A stretch of 64,000 nucleotides of DNA from Angiostrongylus vasorum (GCA_018806985.1 JADANN010000365.1:172001-236000); one strand, 5' to 3'; numbered from the stretch's first letter, positions 38,149 through 49,064 are shown. Notes: generated by a model from the sequence alone, not told the origin. Numbers and translations are program-made.

Positions 38149-38520
38149 TTGCGTAATTTGCCCTTACGCAGGGACTTTGATTGCATGAGTTCAGGTACGA
38201 TATACCTGACCCCTTGTAATAATTGCCGAGATGAATGTATTGGCGAAACGGGCAGAACTTTGTGTATCCGTATAAAAGAACATCTAGATGGCAAACGAAA
38301 ACTAAGACAAAGTACCCCACTAGGCACGCATAGGATACAAAAGCATAGCGGAGACGATTTTGAAGTAAAAGTCAATATCTTTACACAAGAGACTGAAACA
38401 CCAGCGCGAAAACTTCTTGAGGCTTTTTGGATAAATGCTAAAAACCCTACGATGAATAGCAGGGATGAATGCCCAGATGTCATACGCGATCAAACCCCGT
38501 ACGTTCGCATCAATTTCTGA
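38149..38520 (+). pseudogene. PLE GIY-YIG endonuclease domain
   Basis: An open frame with IYLTPCNNCRDECIGETGRT, then IRIKEHLDGKRKLRQSTPLGTH and LLEAFWINAKNP. This is the GIY-YIG nuclease that nicks target DNA in Penelope-like elements: a Cys-rich linker, the second half-motif as C-I-G instead of Y-I-G, and the R-x-x-x-H region. It is separated from the RT part by stops. The same Y-to-C change is in the left arm. Confidence 0.8.
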
Positions 38521-38715
38521 TGTAGGTTGGTGGAGTCATCAACCACGCGCGACTATAATCAGTTGTTCTAATCTTCCTCTTTGGAATTCACGTAAAAAGG
38601 TGGTGAGTTTTTCGAGAAGCTGTTGATCATGTAATTACCATAGAGTTTTTCGTCTTTTTGTAAGTGTTATTGAAGCGTTTGGCCTAGTAAATTGTGTACC
38701 AGTATACCCTTCCAG

Positions 38716-38752
38716 GCTCTGAAGAAAGCGATACTGCCGAAACGTCAGCTAC
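38716..38752 (+). ncRNA. Hammerhead-ribozyme-like motif at PLE end (right arm)
   Basis: Stem I 'ggct'/'agct', core CTGAAGA, stem II A-AGC-gatact-GCC, GAAAC, GTC. Compared with the left arm, one G of stem II is A, weakening the helix. Confidence 0.4.
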
Positions 38753-38890
38753 TGTTGTATTGTATTGTGTTTTTCTATGGAAGTAAATGTATGCTGTTTA
38801 ACAACCTCGCGATTGCCGAACAAGAAAAACGACGCATTCATATTCTAACGCCGAGGTTAATAGAAAGTCGTCCTGGGAACTATTAATAAC

Positions 38891-40499
38891 TGAGTAACCC
38901 TAACAAGTTCCAGCCAGCTTTATTTATTTCTGTAACGCAAAAAAAGTTTCTCATTGGCTTCCGTTTGCTCAAGGGGCATGAAGAACATTGTACGTTACTG
39001 TAACATAGGTTATTTTGATTGTTGGAGAGAACGTAACTCTTCCTCTACTTTTGTTTGCTGGGTGATGAACTTGCTATTACTCATCGAAGTTCTTGTTCGA
39101 ATTCCTTTGCTTTTTTGACAATGTTTCGAATGTATTCCTTTATCACTGAAGTCGATGTACGATCGGCTCATTGACACTTCACAAGAGTAATAGAAGACAT
39201 GGAATACCTAACAGCGGAATTGTTGGCGGAAGCATCCAGAACGTGATCTGGATTCTCTTCGTCTACTTGACCACTGCACTCTCCTATGTGCACATGAAGT
39301 AGCTACAAGATACTAAAGAGCACAGAGAAAGACTAATTTGATATCTTCGACAAAATATCTCGCTGTCCTGATATCTCATTTCAGGGAAGTGTATATCTTA
39401 TTTTAACAGGTCCTTCTAACGAACCTTGACTTTATAATTTATTTGGTGATTGATCACAAGAACATATACATCTGGTTTTCTTTTGACTCTATCAATCATT
39501 TCACAACCAACATTCAATGAAAACATCGGTCCACTAACCACCTAGAATAAAAAAACTGTGGAACTTGTGTATTATTTTTGAAATGTCAAGAATCAATTTA
39601 AGTCGTGGTTCAAGTAGTCAATAGAAATCGCCTATCTTTTGGCCGCAATAGAAGTCCAATACAGCGAGATTAATAAAATGAAGCTTACAATGCCTATGTA
39701 GTTGGTAAAACCTTTTCTGTTACTTTTCATGTACAGTTCGTCTTAAATCCACACAATATGAGATATCATGTAGAATGGCTCACCCAGACACTTCGAAATT
39801 GTAAAAATTTTAAAAACGTGTAAAAAAAACGTAAAAAAAACGTATAAACGTGAAAATTCACTAATTAAAAAACGTCTTAAATTCAGAACCCTGGTTCCAC
39901 GGCAACTCCTTTTTTCATGAAAGAAGAACACTGCTGCAGTTACTGCGCCAGTGACATAATACACACAGATATTAAACATGTCTTCGCGATACAGAGAGAG
40001 TGCCACTGTGACACATGCCTTTCCTGAGCAGATCATTCTGATCACTGAGTACCTTCTCTATGTGATGACAATCCACTCACAACATGGAAAATGGTGCTCT
40101 CATTTTGCAAAAAAAATCATGCCTAATGGAAACACTGAGCTGTGATCGCTTCTCTATGTGATTGTCAAAACACGGAAGACCTGATCAAAGATAAGATAAG
40201 ATAGAGTTCGTCAGGAGACATTAAAGCACTTCTGATTACGGCAAACGTTTAGCGAAAAGGTTTGCTGCGCATCACTAATCTCCTTCTCCGAGTTTCCAGG
40301 AAGGCAGTGAATGTGAACGCTTTCTATGGCTACAACAGAACTCTCAAAGCTGATCACAATTCCTAACTGCAGAAATCGCATGTGGCTCTGCTGAGAGCTC
40401 AGTTCTGGGGAAAACACTATTGCAATGGTTTGTGGTAAAGTTTTCACTGATGAAGATCCTCTTCTAGATGCTGATGTATACTGCTGATTCAAAAATTTC
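38891..40499. other. Between PLE clusters, no gene seen
   Basis: AT-rich, with no recognised domain or repeat on either strand. Confidence 0.5.
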
Positions 40500-40910
40500 T
40501 AAAATTGGTTTGCTTAAGCAGTCTGGCGAGAAAGTTGTATCAGACTTGCTTGGTGCAAAGCTTACTCTCTCTCATACACGTAGAAACGCTGTAGTACAGT
40601 TATCTCAGGATTCCAGGAAAAGTTGACTCGACCAAGAAGCAGCCGTGCTGTTAGAGCAACAAAATGTTAGTTCTACTCTTACTTTGTGAGTCTTGTGGAA
40701 ACGATTGGGACACAGAACTAATATCAAAAAAATCGATGTTATGCAAAAAAATGTGCAGCATATTCATTCGTCACTAGTCGAAAGGAAGGGTCCAGTGCCT
40801 TTGCAAAATAACGCTCAAACAATAGGGCTGCAGAAGCCGAACAAATTGGAATGCGATTTCCCTCCACATATTCGTCGTTCTACCCCGTATAGTCTACAGT
40901 AAAGGAGTAA
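40500..40910 (+). pseudogene. Probable mariner transposase relic
   Basis: The frame at 40693-40902 reads HSSLVERKGPVPLQNNA, then QKPNKLECDFPPHI. This parallels the mariner stretch with the second catalytic Asp (LVNRKGPILLHDNARPH... LPHPPYSPDL) but the Asp is Asn here. It differs from the relic at 18715. The weak N-terminal half is not identifiable. Confidence 0.45.
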
Positions 40911-40954
40911 TTCCCAAGACCAACTTTCTATTAACCTCTGCACTGATTGATAAT

Positions 40955-42095
40955 TCGCTGTTTTTGCTCAATAAGCAGACACGAGATTGGTATTACAGGA
41001 ATTGTTAGGACACAATAGCTGACGTTTCGGTGGTTTCGCCTTCCTCAGAGGCTGAGAAGGTCAAATTGACATACCATCTACTCACAGACACTTTCATAAC
41101 CGCAGCAGATAGAACTTAATTGTATTCGCACAAGAAACAGCTTCATTTAAACACCCACTGTTTATTCGTTGTAAGTATTCTAATTAGTTGGTGGATAGCC
41201 GCCGCACAGAGTAATAGCTGGGCGAGGAATGTGCCTGGGTCGAATCATAGATTCAGTCCGAAGTTTGGCGCGAGGTCACTCTTGATCAGAGCACCCTCTT
41301 CTTTGCGGTTCATTTTTTGGATTTTTGGAATTAATCCAAAGCGCTTCAAGAGTTTTACGCTCCAGTATTTTGGATTCCTGCGTGAGGATTGTGACTTCTA
41401 CTTCAAAATCTTCTCCGTTGTATTATTGCGTCCCATGCGTGCCTAGTGGAGTGTTTGGTTTTAATTCAGATTTACAGACTAGATGTTCTTTTATGCGTAC
41501 TCAGAGAGGTCTATCCGTTCCGCCAACGTATTCGTCCCCACACGGTTTGCAAGAGACTAGGTACACCGTACCAGAACTCATGCAATCACCGTCTCTACCG
41601 TTAGGGCAAATTATGCAGTCACTCTTACGGAAATGTCTAGACTGGCCCTTATTAAGCAACGTTTTATGGCTACACTTATTTCGTTTTGAGCAAACAGCAA
41701 GAGGATCGGAGCCTTGTTTTCGCTAGAATTATCGTTCTGGGGGCGTGGTTTTTCCTCCATGCCTGTGCCGACAACCTACAGTTTCGTAACCATTTGAAAT
41801 GGCTATTTGGCGCGCCAGTTTCGAGGATTCTTCCTTTTGCTCTCTGGCTGTGCACACCCTAGTGGCCATTCGAAACATATTTCTTATAAGCGCCCTTTTT
41901 TGTATGTGAGGAGTGTCAGCAGAGGTAATGAACCACTATATTCTTACTACTTGGCTTTCGATGCCATTTTGTGATGTAGCCGTTTTCGGATAGGTTAATT
42001 CGAACATTTAGAAATGGAAGCCAGTTTTCTTTCGGTTTCTCTCGGGTAAACTTTATATACTCTGACTGTTCGTTCAGTAACTCAAAGCAAGTATT
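40955..42095 (-). mobile_element. Penelope-like element, second family, left member of a head-to-head pair
   Basis: Minus strand: end of RT (FELTYPKTATSQ region), KRALIRNMFRMAT, then the Cys-rich linker CIICPNGRDGDCMSSGTVY, LVSCKPCGDEYVGGT, RIKEHLV and a GIY-YIG C-terminal part (EALWINSKNP), ending with a hammerhead-like motif at 41014-41056. A stop follows DRPL and other breaks exist. It is about the same architecture as the 36-38 kb pair but clearly diverged in sequence. Confidence 0.8.
41014..41056 (-). ncRNA. Hammerhead-ribozyme-like motif at second PLE family end
   Basis: Core CTGAGGA, short stem II (AGG...CC), GAAAC and GTC. The conserved core bases are intact but stem I pairing (agcct against agct) is interrupted. 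Confidence 0.4.
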
Positions 42096-42109
42096 TGTCC
42101 ATCAAACTA

Positions 42110-42491
42110 CTACAAACTCTCCACCATTATCACTAACTGGTAGACCAACAGTCTGATTCCAGTAGTCCTCGAACCTGTCGCATACCAGATTTTTGCGATG
42201 TTCTAAGGTTCAAACTAAGTTTTCTCACGCGATTGTGGTTAAGGATTTCGAAAGTTTCGTTCGAAAATATGCGAAGTTTGATATCTACTTCGCCGTTAGG
42301 GTCTTGTTGTCCAAAGAATGATCGAGGAAAAGGAGGTGGTGGTAATGCCCTAATTCTCGTTGTTTTTTTTTATTTTGTGTTTCAATTCTAGCGTTGCTGC
42401 GAAGTCGATCTTGGAGCTCGTGCAGGCTGCATTCGATTCTACGCAAGGTTTCTTTAGAAGTTGGTTGCGCTGGTGAGAAACTTGGAGCCAA
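42110..42491 (-). pseudogene. Unidentified coding-like patch between two PLE copies
   Basis: Two minus-strand frames abut with a frameshift: one with TLRRIECSLHELQDRLRSN and HHLLFLDHSLDNKTL, the other with DIKLRIFSNETFEILNHN. Composition and continuity look coding, possibly from another retroelement. No domain is recognised. Confidence 0.25.
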
Positions 42492-42519
42492 TTCTAATAG
42501 CGAGCGCTCGTCGTCGCGA

Positions 42520-43085
42520 TGGTTACATTATAAAATGTTACGGAAAGCCAAGTAGTAAGAATATAGTGGTTCATCACCTCTCTTCTCATCCCTCACACAC
42601 CAAAAGGGCGCTTATAAGAAATATGTTTCGAACTGCCACCAGCGTGGGCACAGGGTAGAGAGCAGAAGGAAGAATCCTCGAAACTGGCGCGCCAAATAGC
42701 CATTTCAAATGGTTACGAAACTGTAGGTTGTCGGCACAGGCATGGAGGGAAAACCCACGCCCCAGAACGTTAATTCTAGCGAAAACAAGGCTCTGTTCCT
42801 CTTGCTCATTATTCCAAACGAAATAAGCGCAGCCGTAAAACGTTGCTCAATAATAGCCGGTCTAGAAAATTCCGTAAGAGTGGTAGAAATACCGTCTATG
42901 TACAAAAGAAAAACTGCATAATTTTCCCTAGCGGTAGAGATGGTGATTGCATAAGTTCGGGTACGGTGTACGTAATCTCTTGCAAAGCGTATGGGGACGA
43001 ATACGTAAACGAAAGAGGAGACTGCTCCGTGTCCGCATAAAGGAACACTTTGTCGGTAAATCTAATTTTCTTCCTCTTAAGTATA
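42520..43085 (+). mobile_element. Penelope-like element, second family, right member (truncated)
   Basis: It begins 'tggttacattataaaatg' and mirrors 40955-42095: SSHPSHTKRALIRNMFRTAT, then the linker and GIY-YIG start (GYGVRNLL / SCKAYGDEYVNE, RIKEHFVG). It is broken by several frameshifts and ends before the hammerhead-like terminus. Confidence 0.7.
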
Positions 43086-44689
43086 GAGGTAACCGCTGAA
43101 GGGAATTCGCAATTGGTCACCACAAAACCTGAGACTCCTATATGGAAGACCGTCCAGCATGCCTTTCCTGTATTGAACTGAGGGCACTCGTACAACGTAG
43201 AGGACTGAATTATCGACGAGGCGTCCGGCAGCTCGCCCTTGGTGTGTTCGCTGAAAAGGGAATTTTTACGTTAGCCATTACTTTTCTCCAGTTCCTACTT
43301 CTGGATTTCTGCTATGTTAAAATTAAATGCTTCCTTTGCTTACCTACTCTAAAACAGTCTCATCATTATTTTAGGAAAATAGTTAAAAGGTTTTTTTAAC
43401 ACTCAGAGACCGTCTTGAATGGATTTTCACTTCTAAATGGGGGAAGGTGAAGTCCAACCGGAGTGAGTTGGTTGAAAATTTTTACTTGGCCGTACAAAGC
43501 TTTTTCGTTGCAATTTTTATATTCAGTAAATAGCTCATTCAAAAAAAGATAATTTTGACGGGAAACGGACCTGAAAAAACTATTCTATACACTTGTTAAT
43601 TTACAAAAGAACTGTTTTTGGGACTCGTTCGTTGCGTGAGTGAGAAACCGTTGACCATAAAGAGAGCCACCATAAAAAACCTTTCCGTTAAGGAGAGAAC
43701 AGAGACATCTCTGCTGTCCCTTAGCACTGAAGTTCGTTAGTTAAGTGTACCTTTTTGCTACAGTATGACGATCATTCACTGAGGAATTTTGTGTAGTGTA
43801 ACTGTGGCACAGTTGTTGGAACCGGTGGATGTAAAAGCTACAAACAAAACACGGAAATGTACTTTACGCTTTCTACGAAAGTCTATCAAACGCTGAGAGC
43901 AAAGTGATCGGATGTTGGAACGATTTTCTTCATCACATACAACGGTTGGATTTGCTCCAAAAGCATGGAATCATACAGCGAAGAATGAGGAAGTGAACAG
44001 AATATAAAAAACGAATAAGTATCCTGCTAGCAAAACACATAGGAAACCGTACTATATAGAGAAAATCACCACAGAAGACAGGGTTATTCATGACAAGGAC
44101 ATTGTGACGGGTATGACTCTTGATGGAGTTATTACCCATGCGAGGAAAAAAAATAGGGACCATGGAGAACATGTGAATTTGCACTAATGGTGGGCATCCG
44201 TAACTACGACGACATGAAAATCAAGTTGTTCGTGTAGCTTAGAACATGTGGTTGTACAAAGAAGGGACCTCTAAAAATCTTTATTCCGTGGCGTCTTGAT
44301 TCTTTAATGGCATATGTTCGGCAGTTAAATGGTAAATACGATACGTAGATGTCATTTAAATAACTCCAATTGCTAAAAAGGATGTGTATCCGTAATGTGC
44401 TTCATTCCATCAGTTGTGACTTGCGCAGACATGCATGTGCACTTCTTGGCGCAACGACGAATCGTCTGTTAAGTTCAAGTTCGCCTTGAAAGACTTATGG
44501 AAAGCCATGAACAAGGCTATCCATTCATTTAAGCAGTCATTACTGCTTTACTTAGAAAGAATAATTCCTTTTTTTGCCCTTTAATTTATTTTCATATAGG
44601 TGTGACGGTCTTTTTATGCCTGCTTTCGGTGAAAGATCAACTACAGTCAGCTAATAAGCTTTGTGAAGAAACACGATAACAAGAATAAA
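43086..44689. other. Intergenic, no gene seen
   Basis: No supported feature. The upstream exons expected for the dehydrogenase at 45.3 kb were looked for here and not found. Confidence 0.45.
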
Positions 44690-44930
44690 GAGATATGGGT
44701 TCAGCTCGAAAGCCCAGATGAGCTTCAAAATTGCGATTTTTCCTTTCCATAAGCTCACGTGTAACTCACTGCTCCCCCGAGGCCTTTGCATGGTCTTTCT
44801 CTCAACCACTTTTTTTTCTACCAACTGTGCTATGAGCAGTCACCCGTCAATGGGAATGATCTAGAGAGCGCAAATCGGCATTGAAACCAGTTGAACTGAC
44901 GCTGCAGACGGAATCACAATGTCTAGAGTT
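44690..44930. repeat. SINE-like family C copy
   Basis: Shares 'ctttctctcaaccac', 'gagcagtcacccgtcaatgg' and 'accagttgaactgac' with the next copy at 44985 and with 49955-50240. Confidence 0.55.
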
Positions 44931-44984
44931 TTAATTACTGCCTATTCTTCTTTCATGTCAAGATACGAAGTTAAATACAAGCAC

Positions 44985-45235
44985 AATAATGCTGAGGTGC
45001 GAGCAAAGCTCAGAATCTCAGTTGAGCTTCGAACTCACGATGACCCCCTCTCGTGTTTCACAGATTACCACACGTGCTATCCCACTGCGTGAACAAAAGA
45101 TATTGCTTTGCCTTTCTCTCGGCGATTTTTTAACCCTATTGTGCCATCGGCAATCAATCGTCAATGAGAGTGATCTAGAGACCACAAATTGGCATTGAAC
45201 TCAGTTAAACTGAAGCCGCAGTCGAAATGACGACG
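44985..45235. repeat. SINE-like family C copy with tRNA-like head
   Basis: On the minus strand 'gcagtgggatagcacgtgtg' and 'gtgagttcgaagctc' fit A and B boxes. It is in the same orientation as the neighbour at 44690. It ends about 60 bp before the first dehydrogenase-like codons. Confidence 0.6.
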
Positions 45236-45296
45236 GATGAAAAATGGACGTTGGATATTGGTATTCTCGGTGACTTCTCAAAAATCACAGCCCTGC

Positions 45297-46180
45297 TACA
45301 ATGATGTGATATACCGTAATCGACAAAGACTTGCAGTGTTTTGTGCTGGCATTTCTCCGAATCGAGTTGGAAACATTGTCGAGCTACCAGAACACTTAGC
45401 GTCGATGATTTTGTTCGTTAGCGTAACATGTTAAGGTAAGCTTTTTTCTAATTTCTAGGAGAGCCTAAGTGTTTAATATTCTTCTACATAGCTATTTTCT
45501 CCATGATCATTTTTGGTTTACTTTTCTCCGCCTTCTTTTCACGAATTTCTCAAATTCTTTTCTCAACACATTCTGATGGAAACATATGCAAATTTTTCTT
45601 TCAGATGATCGAATTTATTCTACCTGGTATGATCCAACGAAACAGAGGTTGTATTGTAAATATGTCGTCAATGACGGTAAGTTTTGGTAGGAGTTAAACG
45701 AGTAGGGGATAGGAGCTCCGAGCACTTCAGCAGATATGTAAAGATTTAATATGGCCACATCTTTCAGGGCTGGCGTCCACTACCTTATCTCAGTACTTAT
45801 CCAGCAAGTAAGGCGGCTATCGCTTTCTTTTCGGATTCTCTTAGTGACGAGTTCCGTCGCACTAAAGTTCGAATACAGGTGAAAAAGACAAGAGCACATT
45901 GCCTTCTAGGAAAGTTCAATATAACTTATTCCTCTCAGCTTATACTTTAAATTCATAAGGGCAAAGTAGATTCCCATGACACAGTAATGTATTCTTTCAG
46001 TGTCTTATTCCTCTACTGGTTGCAACCAAGGCCGCTTCGTACGAAACCACTGATGCGAACAACTTATTTATTATTAGTCCCGAAGACTACGCAAAGCAGG
46101 CCGTTCGTGCAATTGGACGATTTGAGATTCTCACTGGCTGTATCCAACATGATATTCAGGGAAGTGCCCTTCTACTATGA
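45297..46180 (+). pseudogene. Short-chain dehydrogenase/reductase (HSD17B12/STDH-like), 5'-truncated, probably a pseudogene
   Basis: Exons: 45297 to about 45432, 45605-45676, 45768-45878 and 46001-46180. The first has LAVFCAGISPNRVGN (the NNVG region with both Asn replaced); the second FILPGMIQRNRGCIVNMSS (catalytic Ser region); the third YLSTYPASKAAIAFFSD (catalytic Y-x-x-x-K); the last LIPLLVATKAA and AKQAVRAIGRFEILTGC. In the family these are ER-bound 3-ketoacyl-CoA or steroid reductases. The N-terminal Gly-rich NAD(P) motif was not found upstream, where SINE copies lie. The frame meets TAA just before the best first donor (45434), and the C-terminus stops shortly after HDIQ, earlier than usual. 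A live gene with distant 5' exons is possible but less likely. Confidence 0.7.
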
Positions 46181-46575
46181 AACATTTTTTAACCACTGCA
46201 TCTTAACGGACAAACAAGTGTGTCGAAAATTTTAACAGCTGCAAGATTTGATGATGCTAGCAAGTGGATCTCAGCAATCGCAGCTGGCGATAGTAAATTT
46301 ATCTCTCGATAGACTTGTTAGCGGTATAGCGGAAAGCTCATGATTTCAATGATCATTTCTCAATCACTCTTCTTGGTGTCGGAGGTGTCACACTTCTCAA
46401 AATTGGTCAAAATGCGGCCTCGAGTTCGTTAGGGGCGCTTAACATCCTGTCAGCGAATGCAGCTTCACCTTCGAGAGGAAATTGTATGTTTTACAGTTTC
46501 CAACACAGACCGCAGAGCAGACAAGATAATCACTACTTAGAGGCACGTTCTACTTCAGCACCCTTTCGTTGGAAA

Positions 46576-46842
46576 TTATTTATTTTCGCATAATCCTGCT
46601 TTTTGAAATGTTAACACTTGGAGGGCGTTCCTAGTTTGCGTGATTAACTTCACAAAGCACCACTTTTTCTGCTTAGGCCGAATTGCCTGATCTACTTGAA
46701 ACGTTTTTAGATCGCATTTGGAACACTGCTCTCTTTCTGGGTCTTCAAAATGCTCTACGTACCGTTGGTGATTTTGGGAATACACAAGGACCGCGTAGCA
46801 GCCTTCCAGAAGAATCATCAAAAGCAAAACTAGACACGACAT
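46576..46842 (-). CDS. Candidate small secreted cysteine-containing protein
   Basis: Single-exon frame of 88 residues from an ATG. The N-terminus (MSCLVLLLMILLEGCYAVLV) is a plausible signal peptide. The mature part carries QCSKC, WCF and LCE cysteines. The stop overlaps an AATAAA polyadenylation signal (aaaataaataa). An acceptor-like 'ctcccag' precedes the ATG. I recognise no family. Secreted small proteins are common in strongylids, but a chance frame cannot be excluded. Confidence 0.4.
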   Translation of the reverse strand: MSCLVLLLMILLEGCYAVLVYSQNHQRYVEHFEDPEREQCSKCDLKTFQVDQAIRPKQKKWCFVKLITQTRNALQVLTFQKAGLCENK

Positions 46843-46899
46843 TCTGGGAGTGTGGTACTTAAGTGTTCAAAAGTAGCATTACTTTCATTATTACCAGTG

Positions 46900-49064
46900 G
46901 GTCATACATGATTTGTTCAAATCTAACAATAAATTTTTAATGGTCCCTGCACCGAGTTGCAGGTAGTGGCACCGTGTCAACACGCATATCAAACTTTATA
47001 CACCATTTTACTATAGTTATTTTTCGCATCCATAACACTGAGGATTTTGAGCATCAGTGCATATGAGCCCACAAATTTCATTTCAAACTAGAAAGGAATA
47101 AACGCTAGCGTCCAAGATGCTAATTTACTTGGCTGCCGGTTTGCTGTTCTACCTAGAAATTCTCTGAGCTAGGCAATGGTTTGACGTAAACTTGCCTGTT
47201 GGATCTAGCATGAACGTGATAGCATCTAGAAACCAATAAACACCACGCAAGTGCTCAACGGAGATAACAGAGTGTGGCGATCGAGCAAATGGCCACATGT
47301 GCTGGGGCAGCAGACCTAATCGTTGCACTATCGTTCAGTTCCGGACTTTATACCCCATTCCCTGTCCTCAAACACAGTCCGCATCGATTTCGTTTTCTTG
47401 ACATCGTTTTGCATGAAGGTGGCCGTTTCATACGTAGTGGCGACCACGACGACCATCCTATGAGCCAGAATTATCCCGTATTTGCGTTCAGCAGGTTGAC
47501 GAGGTCTCCAAATACGTTCCCCGTCTTGAAGGATTTCTGTCCGGTAAATTTTGCACATAATTAGATTCCTTTTTTCTTCCTTCTGTTCCATCTGTTATCG
47601 ACCGTTCTCATTCCTTGATTAGCCATTCCTTGCAATACATACATTTAAGGTATATTCTAATAGGAAATGAAGTCGGTTATCGAAACTCCGAATTACGGTG
47701 GTGAAGGTGGTGCTGCGCATATTTCGTGTCAGTTCTGAAGCTTTTGAAGGCTCTTTTACGTATCAGAATATGTTTTAGCTGGACGGCTGAGTGTTGGATG
47801 AACCGGACGTTGACTGGAACAAATAACAAATTTTTGCGACAGTCGATGGTGGACAGGTTCTTTAAGGTCCCTATACCTATTCCCTGAAATTCTGGACGTC
47901 TCGAGGAGATAAAGCCATTGACGGAAGTCTCGGCCTCGTCTTGGTTTCCGGAGAGAAAGTTGTCGAAACTATTGAAGAAGTGACAATCTGTTGAGAAGAG
48001 CTCTCATAAATACGGTGGATGAGCGAGATCTCGGCCAATTTTCGCAGCGTCGGTTTTATGTCCCCTATGTTACCCTGGAAGAAGATTCATGCCTTTTTGT
48101 TGACCAATGCGGAGTGCACTCGTTGAAGTTTATTGTTAACGTCGTCGATTTGGTGTATGTACTTCTGCTCCGTAATCGCGTTAACTGGATGCAGGAAGAT
48201 CTGAGGGGATTCAACTAGCAGGAACCCTCTCGAACACTTTGGCGACGTCCGACTTCGAACACGCAGAAGTAGATTTGTCGAAAGAGTTGTTCCGATATCT
48301 CATAAATTGACCTTCAAAATTCGTAGAGACATGATGAGTATTGATATTCAGTCGTCGCAGCAAAATTGCATAAAATAAGGTTTACAATAATACACAATAT
48401 TACAACATTGAAAAAGAACTGTGTCACTGAAACAGATGCTAAAAAAAATCAAATTGCAGATCGAACATTAATTTCGGAGCAACCTGGCGTTGTCGAAGGG
48501 TTCCAGTGTTCAGTTGTTTTTGTTTTGGGGCCGTAGTACATCCTCACGTAGGTCGTCTTGATCCATTCTTTCGCTTAACGAAAAATGATTTTATATACAT
48601 GGGGATTTTTGCCTTGAATTACCTTCTAAAGGTTATCATAGAGGGCGTTTTGCTCAAGGCTACCGGCTTCTCGAGTAGCAGTTGATGAACCCAATCCTTC
48701 CTTTTAAAAGTTAGAGGTTGGCAACTGAAGGCGACTGAAGGCAACATGATTTGAATGGATCCGACGTGGTGGGTAACAGACTTGTCATGGAAATAGATGG
48801 ATCTATCAATCACTTGGAGTATGTTGTTTTATTTTATTTAATTTTAATTTTCCCTTCGTACAACACGGTCATGACATCACATGAAGTACCGTACTGGTGT
48901 TCAGCAAAGTCAGCCGTGATTTCTAACGTTGGATAATTGTTAGGTGAACATCTGGGTGAAAATTCGCAAATATTTCCAACTCAGGTTGAATTAGCGTGAA
49001 TAAACAGCCTGTTTTACGCCGTAATTAAACAAACTGAAGTGCTTGTCCCTTCTTTTATACCAGC
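46900..49064. other. No supported gene; degraded coding-like patch on the minus strand
   Basis: Between about 48345 and 47890 a minus-strand frame stays mostly open (for example KPTLRKLAEISLIHRIYESS) with a few stops, and 47591-47328 has another open stretch. It may be a retroelement open reading frame. Nothing is identifiable. Confidence 0.3.

Larger units (their letters stand above)
37317..38890 (+). mobile_element. Penelope-like element, right arm of a head-to-head pair
   Basis: The mirror image of the left arm. It starts at 'cctaataacgcgtacgtgat', the sequence that the left arm carries inverted just across the centre. It keeps the RT stretch deleted in the left arm, the GIY-YIG reading frame and the hammerhead-like 3' end. 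The tail 'tttttctatggaagtaaatg' is shared with the left arm. The arms differ by few bases over more than 1 kb, including a 7-bp unit (aagtaac) present once more in the left arm. Confidence 0.85.
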
